64,000 nt of DNA. Origin: Osmia lignaria lignaria. Its lineage: Eukaryota > Arthropoda > Insecta > Hymenoptera > Megachilidae. The notes below the pieces were generated by a model, which was given only the letters and a program-made list of their open reading frames with translations, was not told where the DNA came from and made no database searches. Position 1 is the first letter of the stretch; each line of letters starts with the position of its first letter. The position numbers were made by a program, and so were the translations under genes. The DNA lies in NCBI RefSeq assembly GCF_051020975.1, contig NC_135040.1, positions 4,395,501 to 4,459,500 of the forward strand, written 5' to 3'. Positions 51,665 to 62,549 of the stretch are shown piece after piece.

Positions 51665-51692
<28 letters not shown>
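51665..51692. repeat. poly-A tract, 28 bp
   Basis: The longest homopolymer in the window. It is not preceded by a recognisable retroposed gene or SINE. Confidence 0.95.
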
Positions 51693-51695
<3 letters not shown>

Positions 51696-54600
51696 TGCAG
51701 CACGAAAGTCACCGCAATTGGTTGTTTCGGTTAACCGGGCCGCGTGGTACCGTTTACCACGAAATATCGAGGCTACACTGTGTTGCATCGTGTTCACAGG
51801 AAGACACGCGCGGCCGTGTCGTGCAATTGCCCTGATAAATTATGCCTGGAAAGCAATTCGATCATCGAGCGAAAGTCATGCGCGTCCAATTACCCGATTA
51901 ACAGGCTGAAAACGAAATTATTCTCGCGAGGTCGGACGTTGAACGGTGGAATTTCGATGCTCGACGGCAACGCGCGTCGAAAATTCACTCCCGACGACCG
52001 TACGGGATTATCGTTATCGATAAGCGTCGTTGGAAAAATCATTTGCATGCCGCGCCCGTCCGCCGAACGAAATCGGTCACGTTTTAAAGCGTCAAGTGTT
52101 CAACGTTGTCCGCATTTCATCCGTTCGATTCCGGCGTTGATTACCGGGGCTTTCGTACACGCGATAAATCTGTACGGCCGATTTATCGGTGTTTACTTAA
52201 ATTTCCACCGCGATTTAAATTGCACGCTCGAATTTAGAGATGGTCGCTCGTAAATTATAGAACCCGCTGGCTACGCGCGTATTTAAACCCTCGCCCCGAC
52301 GTTGCCGTTTGATCCTCGATTTATTCGCAAGATTCCTGGTAAATGGTTGTCGTTAAGAGAAAAATGGGCATTGTTTATCGTAAGACAGATAACTGATCGA
52401 TTACCGAATTTCCAATCTGAAAATCTAATTGCTACCGAACCACCTCGAGCTTTCTGCCGAATATTGTTGACTATGGAAAGTTCGATTCGAGTCATATAAG
52501 GGATGTTTCATCCAATCCATCTAGACGAGCTTGTCTGATAAGAAAAAACGATTAGTTACATTCTAGCAGCAAATGTTAGCATTGGCCATCTAGGTTCACC
52601 GCAGAGTCAGCCAATATTCCAGCGAAGGGTGATGCTTCTAGGGTTTGCGAAATGTCTGCTCGCCGGCAGAAGTCGCGTTGCGGTTTGCAACTATTGCAAA
52701 AACCTGCAACGTTAGCGGTCTAGTTTAGAGGAAACTTCTATAAAGAGCGTTCTGAACAATGAAAGTTCGAAGGAATAAAAACTATCACTGCGGAAGGCGG
52801 AAGATATTGCAAAACATAATCCCCCTCGATCTACATGCTTTCGTTTCTCGAAGATTTTCCTTCGATAATCGTGGAATTTCTTGAAACGCCTGGTCGTTTT
52901 ACGAAAGTAGGACGCAATGGGTATCCGTCGCTCGTGAAACTCGAGCAAGTGTCCAGCGAACGAACGTTACGGGATAGAAGATGGGAAAGGTGTTAAGTTG
53001 CTCCTAGCTAGGATGAATTTAGGAATAGCTAGCTCTTAGAGCCATAAATCTGAAAAGCGTGCGATAAAACGCGCTGACACGGCAACGACTGTAATTGCAC
53101 CGAGTGCCTCGTAAAGCGTGCATTTACATGGGACGCGTACACAGCCTGTAAACAAGGTACGCGATGGAATGCCGCCTGACGTTCAGCTCGGTGAACAAAC
53201 TTTTCTACTAAAATCGTTGGCACATGCACAGCCACGTACATACACAAGCCCCACCATCCCTATTTGCTTCGTCGAACTTGGTGGCAAACGCCGATAGCCA
53301 AACCTTACCCCCGTAACCCGTTGTCGTCTTGTTTATGCTTTGAAACATCTGCTCGTTCCGTCGTTCGATCAACGGGTATTACCCTTAATTCTGAAAATAT
53401 ATTCCCGGGCATAATGTTATCTGACAGTAGGGAATTTATGTCTACTGTTCGATAGAAGAGACCTGCCGTACACACGAATTTATGATGCCTCGACTATAAA
53501 AGGATTCTCGAGCTATTCAGGAAATTCCTTCGGAAGAAAAAGAAGAATAGCTTTGCCTTATCCGCCATACTCACGGCAGTATTCTCGGGTAGAAGTGCGG
53601 CCCGAGAGTATGTGTAACGAAATACTGAACTAGCTAAAGTAATATTTGTGACCTAAACTTGGAAGCTGAGAAGTTTAACAAACTTACCATTACGAAGTTA
53701 AACTTTGTAAGATCTAAACACTTTATGGGATCTGGCTTTTCGTTTCGCGAAGTAAATATTCCCCGTAAGCCGTTGGTTATTCTTGCAAAAATAAATACGA
53801 CGCCGCGAGATGTAGCTAAAGGGGTTGATAAATTAGCAACGTTGCAAGGAGGGTGAGGCGCGGTCGTTGAGGAGGCGTTCAGCCGGAGGCTGACGCGATG
53901 CTACGATTACGCGTCGTCGGGTTGTCCCGGTGGCATGCAACCGGGAACAGGAACGGGCACACGACGCTGTTTGCACACGACGTCGCAGAATTACGGGCCG
54001 TAAGCAGCACTAGTCGGCGAGTTTCGAATCGCAGCCGGCCGTTCAGTCGACCTGTCAAAACAATGCCATTTCTCACGCCGTTATGCGCGGCCCATTTAAG
54101 AGACTACACCAGCGTCGTTACGCTTCTCCGCGCCTCGCTCCATTTCATCCCCGTCGACGCGACGATTTCTCTTTTCATTAAAATTAACGTTTTTAGGCGA
54201 AGGCTTGTCGATGGCGAAACTCGGAAAGGAATAAATCACCGCGTTAAACCCGCGTTCGAATTTAATCCGTAATTTAAGTTACCCGGTCACGGGGCACAAA
54301 TGTATCGATTCCGTTCGCCGTGGCCACTTTCCTCGGAGAAATTTCGCGAATGGACAATTTGTTTCCCCGAGGAAGAAAATTGATATCGAACCGACTTGTC
54401 GTCGGTCCGTTTTACTTCCCCGATAATCAAGGTCCCAGGTCGGATGGACTTTATTGCAGTGAGTTTTGAAAAAAAAAGGAAGATCTTTAAATCTCTTAAT
54501 CAATATTAAATTCTGAGGCAATTTCATCCGACCTCCCTTACCTTTCTTTCCTTCGTCCACGGCTCTCGGAGCACTAGGCTGTAGAAATTCCAACTGAGAT

Positions 54601-55658
54601 CCAATTTCTCACGGTTGATTTGAATCGTTAATTGGAAGCGCTTATCGTCGTTACAGCGCATCGTCTGGCGGTCTGTTACGTGTAGGTGTTGTACGCGTAT
54701 AGTTTAATCGCGATACCATCCTATTCCCCTATCGTGGCTACCTTTCCTCCCGCTATCATCCACGGTTAATTACTGTCCGCATAATTGTCGCCTTCTCCGG
54801 GAAATGACTTGGCCGATTAGTTGGAAACTCTAGCACGCGAACGCCATTGAAATCGCGTCGGTGTATCGTCGCCTTCTCCTTTCCGGATAAATGGAAGTGG
54901 AATTATTATCAGCCGAATGGATGGATCTCGTTTCCCTTTTTTTTTCCTCCCCTTCCTTTTCTTCGCTAGAAAAATTGGCAATTTTCTTGAGCGAGGTATA
55001 CGCGACGCAGCTCGCTTCGGTATATAACGTCATCAGCGTTAGTTTTAAAGGGGTAGCCAGGGTGATATGTAAATTTCGTAAAGTGCACCGACAAAGCGTC
55101 GTCCCGTAGAAGCTGGCAACTGAATTTTCCTCGGGCAGCGATAACTGTTTACATTTCTAATCCGTCGGATGCGATGCCACTTTGTAATCCGTGTTTTAGC
55201 CGGCGCTGAAAGCACGAATGTAAATTGTCAGGCTAGCATGATTAAGGGAACGCGAAACGGTTTACTGCCTTCATTTCGCAGCAAGATTAAGACGATTAAA
55301 ACGTTCCCGTACAGCGGGGCTGAATTAACCCTCCGCACAAATGTTAATTGCACGTCTGAAGTTGTACGTATCATTACGATGCTGTGAAATTCTTTAACGC
55401 GTTTCTCAAAGGAACAGAATTCCATGAACATTTAAATACAATTGAACGTTTCACAAGGAAGCATCGAATATTTTGTTTAAGTCGATGACAGAAGCTTCTG
55501 AATACTCTCTGGTCTATAGAAAACTTGAGAATATCAATATCCATTATCGTGCAAAAGACCATTTAAATATTTGCCGAGCAATCGAGGAAGCTCCTTCCTG
55601 TCAGCAAGTTCTCTGTTCTGTTGGATCGATGCCTCGTAACTTGTCGTCGACTTCCTAG
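51693..55658. other. gene-free stretch with a GC-rich patch
   Basis: The segment 53845-54070 is clearly richer in G+C and CpG than its surroundings and carries an open frame at 53898-54272 with no domain. No splice-supported exon is seen. Confidence 0.5.
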
Positions 55659-55862
55659 TACCTGAGAGTGTACGTGTACCGTCGTTACGGAGCAGCCAGC
55701 ATATCTATTTGCGAGATGCAAAATACGTTTGCGAGCGTGTCGGGTCACGAAGTTCCCGGTGTCGTGTATCGTAGAGAAGCCTTCTATCCGGGGGATCCGG
55801 TCGAAAGGTTATTAGATTCTGATGGGCTGCCGCTTTCCGGACTCGTTACCGAGCCAGCTTAA
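55659..55862 (+). CDS. possible terminal exon, 67 codons, unrecognised
   Basis: It follows a good pyrimidine-rich acceptor (GTCGTCGACTTCCTAG), with a TAG in the same frame formed by the acceptor itself, and reads to TAA at 55860-55862. The peptide begins YLRVYVYRRYGAASISICEM, continues NTFASVSGHEVPGVVYRREA and ends RLLDSDGLPLSGLVTEPA. Codon use is mixed with a fair share of G/C third bases. No domain is recognised, no upstream exon was found, and the opposite strand is open over 55563-55748. It may be a chance frame. Confidence 0.22.
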   Translation, partial: YLRVYVYRRYGAASISICEMQNTFASVSGHEVPGVVYRREAFYPGDPVERLLDSDGLPLSGLVTEPA

Positions 55863-56294
55863 AGGGATTTAGGGAACCGACGGAAACAAAGTTTCCCCGA
55901 TGAACTTGCGAGTCGCAGGTATCGCGTCTGTCGTACGTCACCGAAGCTCTCGAAGCTCGTAGGATAATTGGAGTTTCAAAGCTATGCGCTTCCGGGATCG
56001 CTCTCGAAAGGATGATTTATCGGGGTCTGCTCAACGAGCATAGACGATGGCGTTCCAGCAATAGCCGATTCGTCATTAAGCGGGATCACCTCAGACTCGG
56101 TTTATCATCGATTAAGACCCCGAACTTGCGCGTTAAGCCGGTCCATGCGTTATTTATTGACGTCCACCTCGGCCCGGATCTCTTGATCGGATCATCTTCC
56201 TCCCTTATGCAGAATATCCCATCAGTATTAGATAAATATAGAATTATTACGCTCCTCGTTATAGAATCATTGGATTCGTTCGATTAAACCTTAA
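55863..56294. other. gene-free stretch
   Basis: Nothing is recognised in this interval. Confidence 0.6.
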
Positions 56295-56516
56295 CCCTTT
56301 AACTGCGGGTACTTTTAGCACAGCCGATTACATTCTAATTTTAAATTATATTACTGAAGCGATATTCTATTTTAACAGATTTATTTTATTTTTATTTTAG
56401 TGGTATACAAGCCACTATTTGATATTAGCAAAAATTAACATGTTGTTTACATACCACACTCGCCTCTGGCTATAATTTTAGTACGTGGTTTATAAACCAC
56501 ACCCGCAGTTAAAGGG
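56295..56516. mobile_element. piggyBac-type miniature inverted-repeat element
   Basis: A 222-bp element with near-perfect inverted ends CCCTTTAACTGCGGGT and (right end, other strand) CCCTTTAACTGCGGGT. It is flanked by TTAA at 56291-56294 and CTAA at 56517-56520, a one-base change from the TTAA target duplication typical of piggyBac-type transposition. Internally there are repeated palindromic pieces around GTGGTATACAAGCCAC and GTGGTTTATAAACCAC. It has no transposase frame, so it is non-autonomous. Confidence 0.88.
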
Positions 56517-59500
56517 CTAAATAAAATTATTATACCAATATTTTCTTTTTGAATCACCGTAGATTAATTCACGGGTTTCTCCGCGTTACTGGGAACCTGA
56601 CCGATGAGAGAAAATTGTAATTAACGAGGCCGGTAGTTTTATGCAAAAAGATAGGATTTGCGAGCGATTCCTTTGTTGCAGAATCGAGGCTCGCTGACTA
56701 TCCGTTTGTTCAGACTTCAGCCTCTTTCCCTCTTCCCGTGATCATTTCTTTTGTGCAGATTTACGGAAAGGGATTTAGCGCGGTGATTACGATCCCTTTT
56801 CTTCCCCCTCCCTGACTTGATACATAATAACTCACCGTTTCGAAGATTCGGACGGGCAAAAAGCGCATCGCCGACGGTTCGTGACCGCGTTGCCTCTCGA
56901 CAGCTGTAAATTCGTCGGCGTCGAGAAAGAGTTAATGGAAAAGGGGGTATCCGTAACGTGTCTACCAGACCGTCTTCTTTCTTTCTCCACGATTCCTCCA
57001 TCGTCCTTTTTATTTCCCTACCATCGTTCCGGACCATCTAGCCAGAGCTATAAAACGCCTTCACCCCTTCTCGATCTTCTTCTATCAGTCCCTGTTTCTC
57101 TTCTATGAAACCCCCCCGCATTCATTGTGAACGTGCCGTTTTACAGCAACGTTAGCTCCGTCCACTCCTTTTTCCCCACGATGATGTCTCTACCCTTTTC
57201 TTCTAATACACATCCTGTGTACTTTGGCGGCTTTCTTCATCCTTCGTCGCCTCGCATGGGAGCCATAAAGTCGGACAGGCGCAAAGAGCCAGGTACTCAG
57301 GGAACGTCCTCCTTCTGTGATGTCGCAGCAGAACATTTTGGTTGTTAAGATTACTTTAGGAGTTCCTCGTTGGTAGCACTGTATTACGCTACCCGCTATC
57401 AACCCTACTTTTATACCGTCGTTCATATTGAGGATGGAGGATCCTAATCTGACGATATTGTTCTACGTACCTCGATTACGTTTCCCTGCCAGTTATTGCA
57501 GGAAAAACCTACCTTGCTGATTCGGCGATCCTTCCCGGTACGATGCTTTCGCTTCCTCGCTGGCAGTCCTTTCATTTCGCTCGGCTCCTCTTAGGGCAAA
57601 GAACAATGCGCATTACAATGGTTCAACTGGAAATAGCGGAAAGGCAAATAGCGTACGACTTTCGCGCTGCAATTTCTTCGATGAAACTTTTGGAAGTTCC
57701 ACGATTACCTTTAACGGAGAAAGGGAAACAGAACGCGTACGAATTGAATTCGTTTGGTAAGCGAGCGATGCGCGATCGGGGGAAACGGCTGGAAGTTTGA
57801 AACGCGACGTAAAAATTTGTTCCGCTCCGTTCGATACGCGTTAATTCCAGGACGATTCGTTTTAGTACTTACCGTTTTTCCCTTCCTTTCCATCGAAAAA
57901 CACAGCTTTCCACGCCCTTCCGTTCTTCCTCGTTCCCAATGAAAACAGCGGACGGTGAATTTCAGCCGGGTTAAAGCCTCACGGAAGATGCGCCGTCCAG
58001 TTAGCCTTAATTTGGAACGCGTCCAAATCCCTCCCTTATTAAGAACCGGGCTACTTAAACTTTCAATTTCCGCTTCTTGCCAGGCTGTGTTTGCGAGTTC
58101 GTTTAATTAGATCACCGATATCGATGGAGATTTTATGTATTCGTTTTTATCAAACAGTTAGTTTTATACTGATATGCAGAAACACTTGTCTAATTAAAAT
58201 ATTTTGCTTTTAATTATTACATACTAACGCGTTAATTGAAAGTGGCATTTATTATGAGACGTATCGAAACTCTAATTATTAACAATAGGAATAATTAAAA
58301 AATTTCAAATAATATTTTTCTTATTGTTTCATTTTAATTGTTCAAGTATGCTAATCTACGACGGCTGAAAAATAGTACTTCCATTAAAATTATCAGCGAT
58401 CAAGCAGAAATTTCGACTCGTAATCATAATTGTACTTTGAAACATCGTGCGGCTTTCTTCGGTTAATTGACCGATCGCTGGTCGGTCACGTAACCAACTA
58501 ATGAAAGTCAAACGGTTAACGCGGCTGTAAAAGTTTCCATTAACGAGGCGATCGATGGAATTCACCGCGGGCTGTCGAGTTTTCTTTCTTTTTTTTCAAT
58601 TTTTCGGATGTAACCGAAGTCAAAGGGAATGTACCCCGGCGCATCGTTAAAACTGTTCCTTCTCGAAACGGTCGCGATAAATTGTACGTCGGTGACGGAA
58701 ACGCGTCGAGACGCGAGGTAGACGAGGGGTTTGGCTCGTTTCGAAGACGAAGGTTACAGGAGGAATCCCGGTGAACGCGTATCGAGGCAACGGTAATGCA
58801 GCGTGAAAAGGTGTCACCGGTGTCAGCCGAGGTTCTTTGATCCTCGTTAGTTACTTATCAACGGCGAAGAGGGATAAAGGTTTCATAGACGGCTCGGAAT
58901 AAGTCCGAATGAAAGTAGCTTTAGAGCAAGGACGACCTGGAAAAAAGCCTACCGTTTCTGTCATCCGGGATCCCCCTCGTTTTTCGCGGGATGACCTCAA
59001 AGATAGAAACGCGACAAAAGGAGTAGAATCCATGGATCCGTGAAAGCACGGGGGGGGGGGCAGAGATAGAAGATGCTTGTTGACTGTAACCCGGCTCGCA
59101 TGAAAAGATCCCCAGAGACTTATCTTTCAACCCCTGTTCTTTCAACGTTTTTATTTATTAAACATCGTAATGTTGTAGTATGTACAATAATATACCTATC
59201 TAGTCTAAACGATATCGCTGCGATTACAGATTCTTTCGTGGTTTTATTCTCCCTCTCATTTATCATCTTTCTTGCATCAGCATCGTCGATTAAGAGCTAC
59301 AGGCTTGCCGAGTGACGTCTGCGACGCGTCGTTTTCGAACGTGTTTCTCATCATCTTTTTTATTTTTCTTTTCTCAGCTTTTCATCGCGATCGCCTCCTC
59401 GAACGGCCGTCTCGCTGAACGGCGACACTTATTGTTTAGTTTCGCTTAGTTAGCTAGTCTGTGCGGTGATACGTCGCGATAACGCGTGCATCGAGTCGGA

Positions 59501-60066
59501 AAAAAGTCGATAGAGAGATTCTAAAGAGAGAGGGAGAGGACTGGGCCGTTTGTTCTTTCAGCCGCTTCGATGGAGTTTTTCGCGCGGTTTTTCTCCACGA
59601 TTCGTCGACATCACTTTTCCTTTCGACCGGGGGTAAAAGGCCGCGAACACGGTAACAAAGTGGCCACACCGAGGGCAAAGCGATTTGTGCACGGTCAGGG
59701 AAACGAGATCGAAGCTTGCGAGCAGGGAGGACAACTCTCGAATCGAATTGCATCGACGGCAGCTGAATTCGATTCGCGACCGATTTGTTCAACTGGAACG
59801 AACGAAATCCAGAGTCTGTTTCGATGCACCGTCCTTCTTTCTTTCCTCCCTTTTCCTCGTTTCCCCTTTCGCCGAGTATACCGCCTGTTTTCTAGCTGGA
59901 AAATATCGTAAAGTGTGGTACACTCTTGTACAGGATCTTTATGTTACCGATGCAATTACCAAATTGAAAAAACCATTCCGTTCCGGGAAAGAAAATTAAT
60001 TTTCCTCTTGTAATTATGAAATAGAAGATCGCGATTGAATATAATCAAATTTTCCTGTATTTTCAG
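56517..60066. other. gene-free stretch
   Basis: Contains only unsupported open frames and a G run at 59050-59060. It ends at a strong plus-strand acceptor (AAATTTTCCTGTATTTTCAG). Confidence 0.5.
59050..59060. repeat. G11 homopolymer
   Basis: Eleven consecutive G residues. Confidence 0.9.
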
Positions 60067-60125
60067 ATAAGCGGAGCTGCTAATCGAGGAATAACCGTAT
60101 GGAATTTTCCGGGACAGCCTTAGGG
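60067..60125 (+). other. possible short exon with start codon
   Basis: A 59-bp segment lies between a strong acceptor (TTTTCCTGTATTTTCAG, ending 60066) and a strong donor (TTAGGG|GTGAGTG, GT at 60126). All three full-length frames contain stops, but an ATG at about 60099 opens a frame (MEFSGTALG) that stays open to the donor. That is the layout of a second exon holding the end of the 5' UTR and the start codon. The base at -3 is C, a poor start context, while +4 is G. No downstream plus-strand exon was identified, so this stays tentative. Confidence 0.28.
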
Positions 60126-60721
60126 GTGAGTGAAAAGCGAAAAGTATATCTACCCTGTGAACAAGTCGAGGAAACGCGATTTTCTATGAAATAGCCGCGA
60201 GCGTTATTATCGATCAGCTGGATAAAAGAGTTTCCAACAAAATAACGTATCCCCGGCCGAGTTTCCCGCGGACGTAATTCGCGACGCGAGATCGAATCTA
60301 CGGTCAGTCGGTTAATGGACCGCGTCCTATCCGTTACACGTACTTTCCGTCGAAAGGGGAAGAGAAATTCGGAAACTTTTCTCAACCCCTTCCCCCGTTG
60401 CTCTCGAGGTTCACGCAATTATTCTCCGTAGTTTACGCGGCCGAAGTCACGTTTCGCGTATCGATTCGAGCCTTCCGCTTCCATCTGGAAAAACTTTCGG
60501 TCCGTCGAATGTTCCGGTTGGAAATCGTTTCTCTCTCTTTAGCTCTCCCCTTCGTCTTTGCCGACGGGTCGCGCAAGTCCGAGGAAAGAATCGCCAGCAT
60601 GGTGGTAAATAGGAACACAAGAGTGAAGGGAAATTCGATTGGTGTGTAGCGCGGGAAAAGGGATACTTTTTTCCACGCCCGATACTTTCCTGCTCTACCT
60701 GCGAGGATATCACATCGATAC

Positions 60722-60750
60722 AGACACACACACACACACACGCACACACA
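60722..60750. repeat. (CA)n microsatellite
   Basis: Nearly perfect CA dinucleotide run with one G interruption. Confidence 0.95.
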
Positions 60751-61539
60751 AATAGAAAGTGAAAATTGTCGTGTTCTCGCGTCGCGATCGAAGTGGATCC
60801 AACTCGGTGGTGCAACCCTTGTCTATCTTTACGATCCTTCGCGATTTACGTGTCGGCTCTCGTTCTACAGCCTTTCTCACCGTTGTGTCACGTACACGCA
60901 GGGAAGCGTTTGAAAGGAAGGAAAAATATACAAAGTAGTAAAAAGGTTTCTGGACTCGCGAGGGAAATTCGTTTGAAAGCTGACGCTGTTTGGTTCGCGG
61001 ACCACCGATTCGGAAAGAACGACAAAGATTCGTAAGGGAAGTTCGATTACCTGGAAGTCGGGGCAAGATCATCGCTTAGCTTTGTCGAGTTTTGTACCGC
61101 GACGCTGGATTTTCTTTTTATTTTTTATTCAAAAAAGAAATGCGAGAATGAATATCCAGGCATTCGAAGTTTATGATATACGCGATAGTTATAAATTCAG
61201 CTGCTCTCGATCGAAGCGATCGCTGTTGAAAAGAATAACACCGGGTCAACGTGTCTCCAGCTCGTCGGTTGACGATTAATCTTCCCCGTAGTCGTAGCAA
61301 AAAGTCTGCCGGGAAATGAAGGGAAGAACGGGAAGGAAAGGAAAAAAATGAAGTTCCTTTGACGAAACTCGAAGCGATGATCCAGCGTTTAGTATTTTCA
61401 CCTACCTCCACGAACCCTGTCGACGAAGATTCCCGGTTCATGGTTGGCGCGTCGCTCGTTCGGAGCCACTTCAACCGCGAAACTCGATTTTCCCGCGATA
61501 AACGCAATTACTAGATCCGCCAGCACATCGGTTTCACGT

Positions 61540-61560
61540 GAGAGAGAGAGAGTGTGTGTT
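61540..61560. repeat. compound (GA)n(GT)n microsatellite
   Basis: GAGAGAGAGAGAG followed by TGTGTGT. Confidence 0.9.
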
Positions 61561-61884
61561 TTGCCGCGTGCACGCATTTACGCTCGCGTACTCGGCGTGT
61601 AACTATCATCACACCCGGCCACAATTTATAATACAGACGTTATGTACAAGTTTCCTGTTACCCTGGCCGGACGCTAATACCTCGAACGAACGACGAACGG
61701 ATCAAGGGAGCTGTTCGATTCCTTCTACTTCAACTTTCCAGTTACCCAATTTCTCTGATTCCCAGAACGAGGTCTCCTACGATCGCGAATACTCGAAACT
61801 CCAAATAAAGGGGAGGAATTTTGCAACGTCTTCGAGGAACCATCTCCATTGTTAACGGCGAGTGATCGAGAAATCGAGTCACGT

Positions 61885-61890
61885 TTTATT
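61885..61890 (-). terminator. possible polyadenylation signal
   Basis: AATAAA on the minus strand, the first one met downstream of the stop codon at 62449. It is consistent with the end of the Dpr-like transcript but not proof of use. Confidence 0.3.
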
Positions 61891-62448
61891 TCCCTCCGAA
61901 TAGTGTCCTGCATGTCGGAGGATTCGACCGATCGTAAAGCGCGATGGTCGTCCTCGAATCGGCTCCTTTCATCGTGGATTATCAAGGCATCGCGAAACAA
62001 GATCGTAGGAAATTTATATTCCTCCGAAACGCGGACTAATTATGAAAATCTTTCTTTATCGAACCGAAGTCGTTCACGGTATCAGCGTCGACGTTCTCTT
62101 AATTAAACGTTTTCTTCGTTCGGACACGCGCGTCCGTTAATCCCGACGATCCGAACGCGTTTCCTAGATCAAGATTGCCTCGAGATCGTAGAGTCGTTCG
62201 AAATGATCTCGTTCATAAAACTGGCGAGCAGACGACACGTTGTCTCCTCTGCGAACATAGGAATCGAACGTACGAATACGAGAATCGTGGTACTCGATAC
62301 ACGTGAAATTAGCAGAGTCCGTTCACGAACGATTCTATCGATCCTGGTAAACCGGGTTGCGTGAACTCGTCGAAGAACATACCCTGACATACTTGAAAAC
62401 TCGGCCTAATCGGCGTTGCGGCCACGTTGTCGCCACCCTTTCGTTCGT

Positions 62449-62549
62449 TTACACCGACGATATGTACAAAATGATGAGGGACACCAATAGACAGCTCGAG
62501 GATAAGATGGGTCCCGCAGTTCCGGTCTGCATCGCCTCTGGTCGTTCGC
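62449..62549 (-). CDS. terminal coding exon of a Dpr-like immunoglobulin-superfamily protein
   Basis: An excellent minus-strand acceptor (TTTGCTCTTATTTCTGTTGCAG, AG at 62550-62551) starts the exon in phase 2. It reads GERPEAMQTGTAGPILSSS and then the hydrophobic CLLVSLIILYISSV before TAA at 62449. The leading Gly is completed by a G from the previous exon. From family memory, Dpr proteins end their second Ig domain with a strand reading roughly V-L-N-G-E-x-P-x-A-M-Q, followed by a short linker and a hydrophobic tail, which is what is seen here. Dpr proteins are neuronal surface proteins that bind DIP partners in synaptic wiring; the tail suggests membrane attachment, perhaps by a GPI anchor. 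Most third bases are G or C. The Ig exons would lie beyond 64000. Which Dpr paralogue is not known. Confidence 0.6.

Larger units (their letters stand above)
60126..62448. other. probable 3' UTR and flank of the Dpr-like gene, plus microsatellites
   Basis: No other exon is supported. Read on the minus strand, the segment just left of 62449 would be the 3' UTR of the Dpr-like exon. The nearest AATAAA found on that strand is at 61885-61890, which would make the UTR about 560 bases. Confidence 0.4.

Noticed and set aside
51661..51692. Poly-A tract as the tail of a retroposed gene or SINE
   Set aside because: The sequence upstream shows no tRNA-like promoter boxes, no recognised gene and no target-site duplication.
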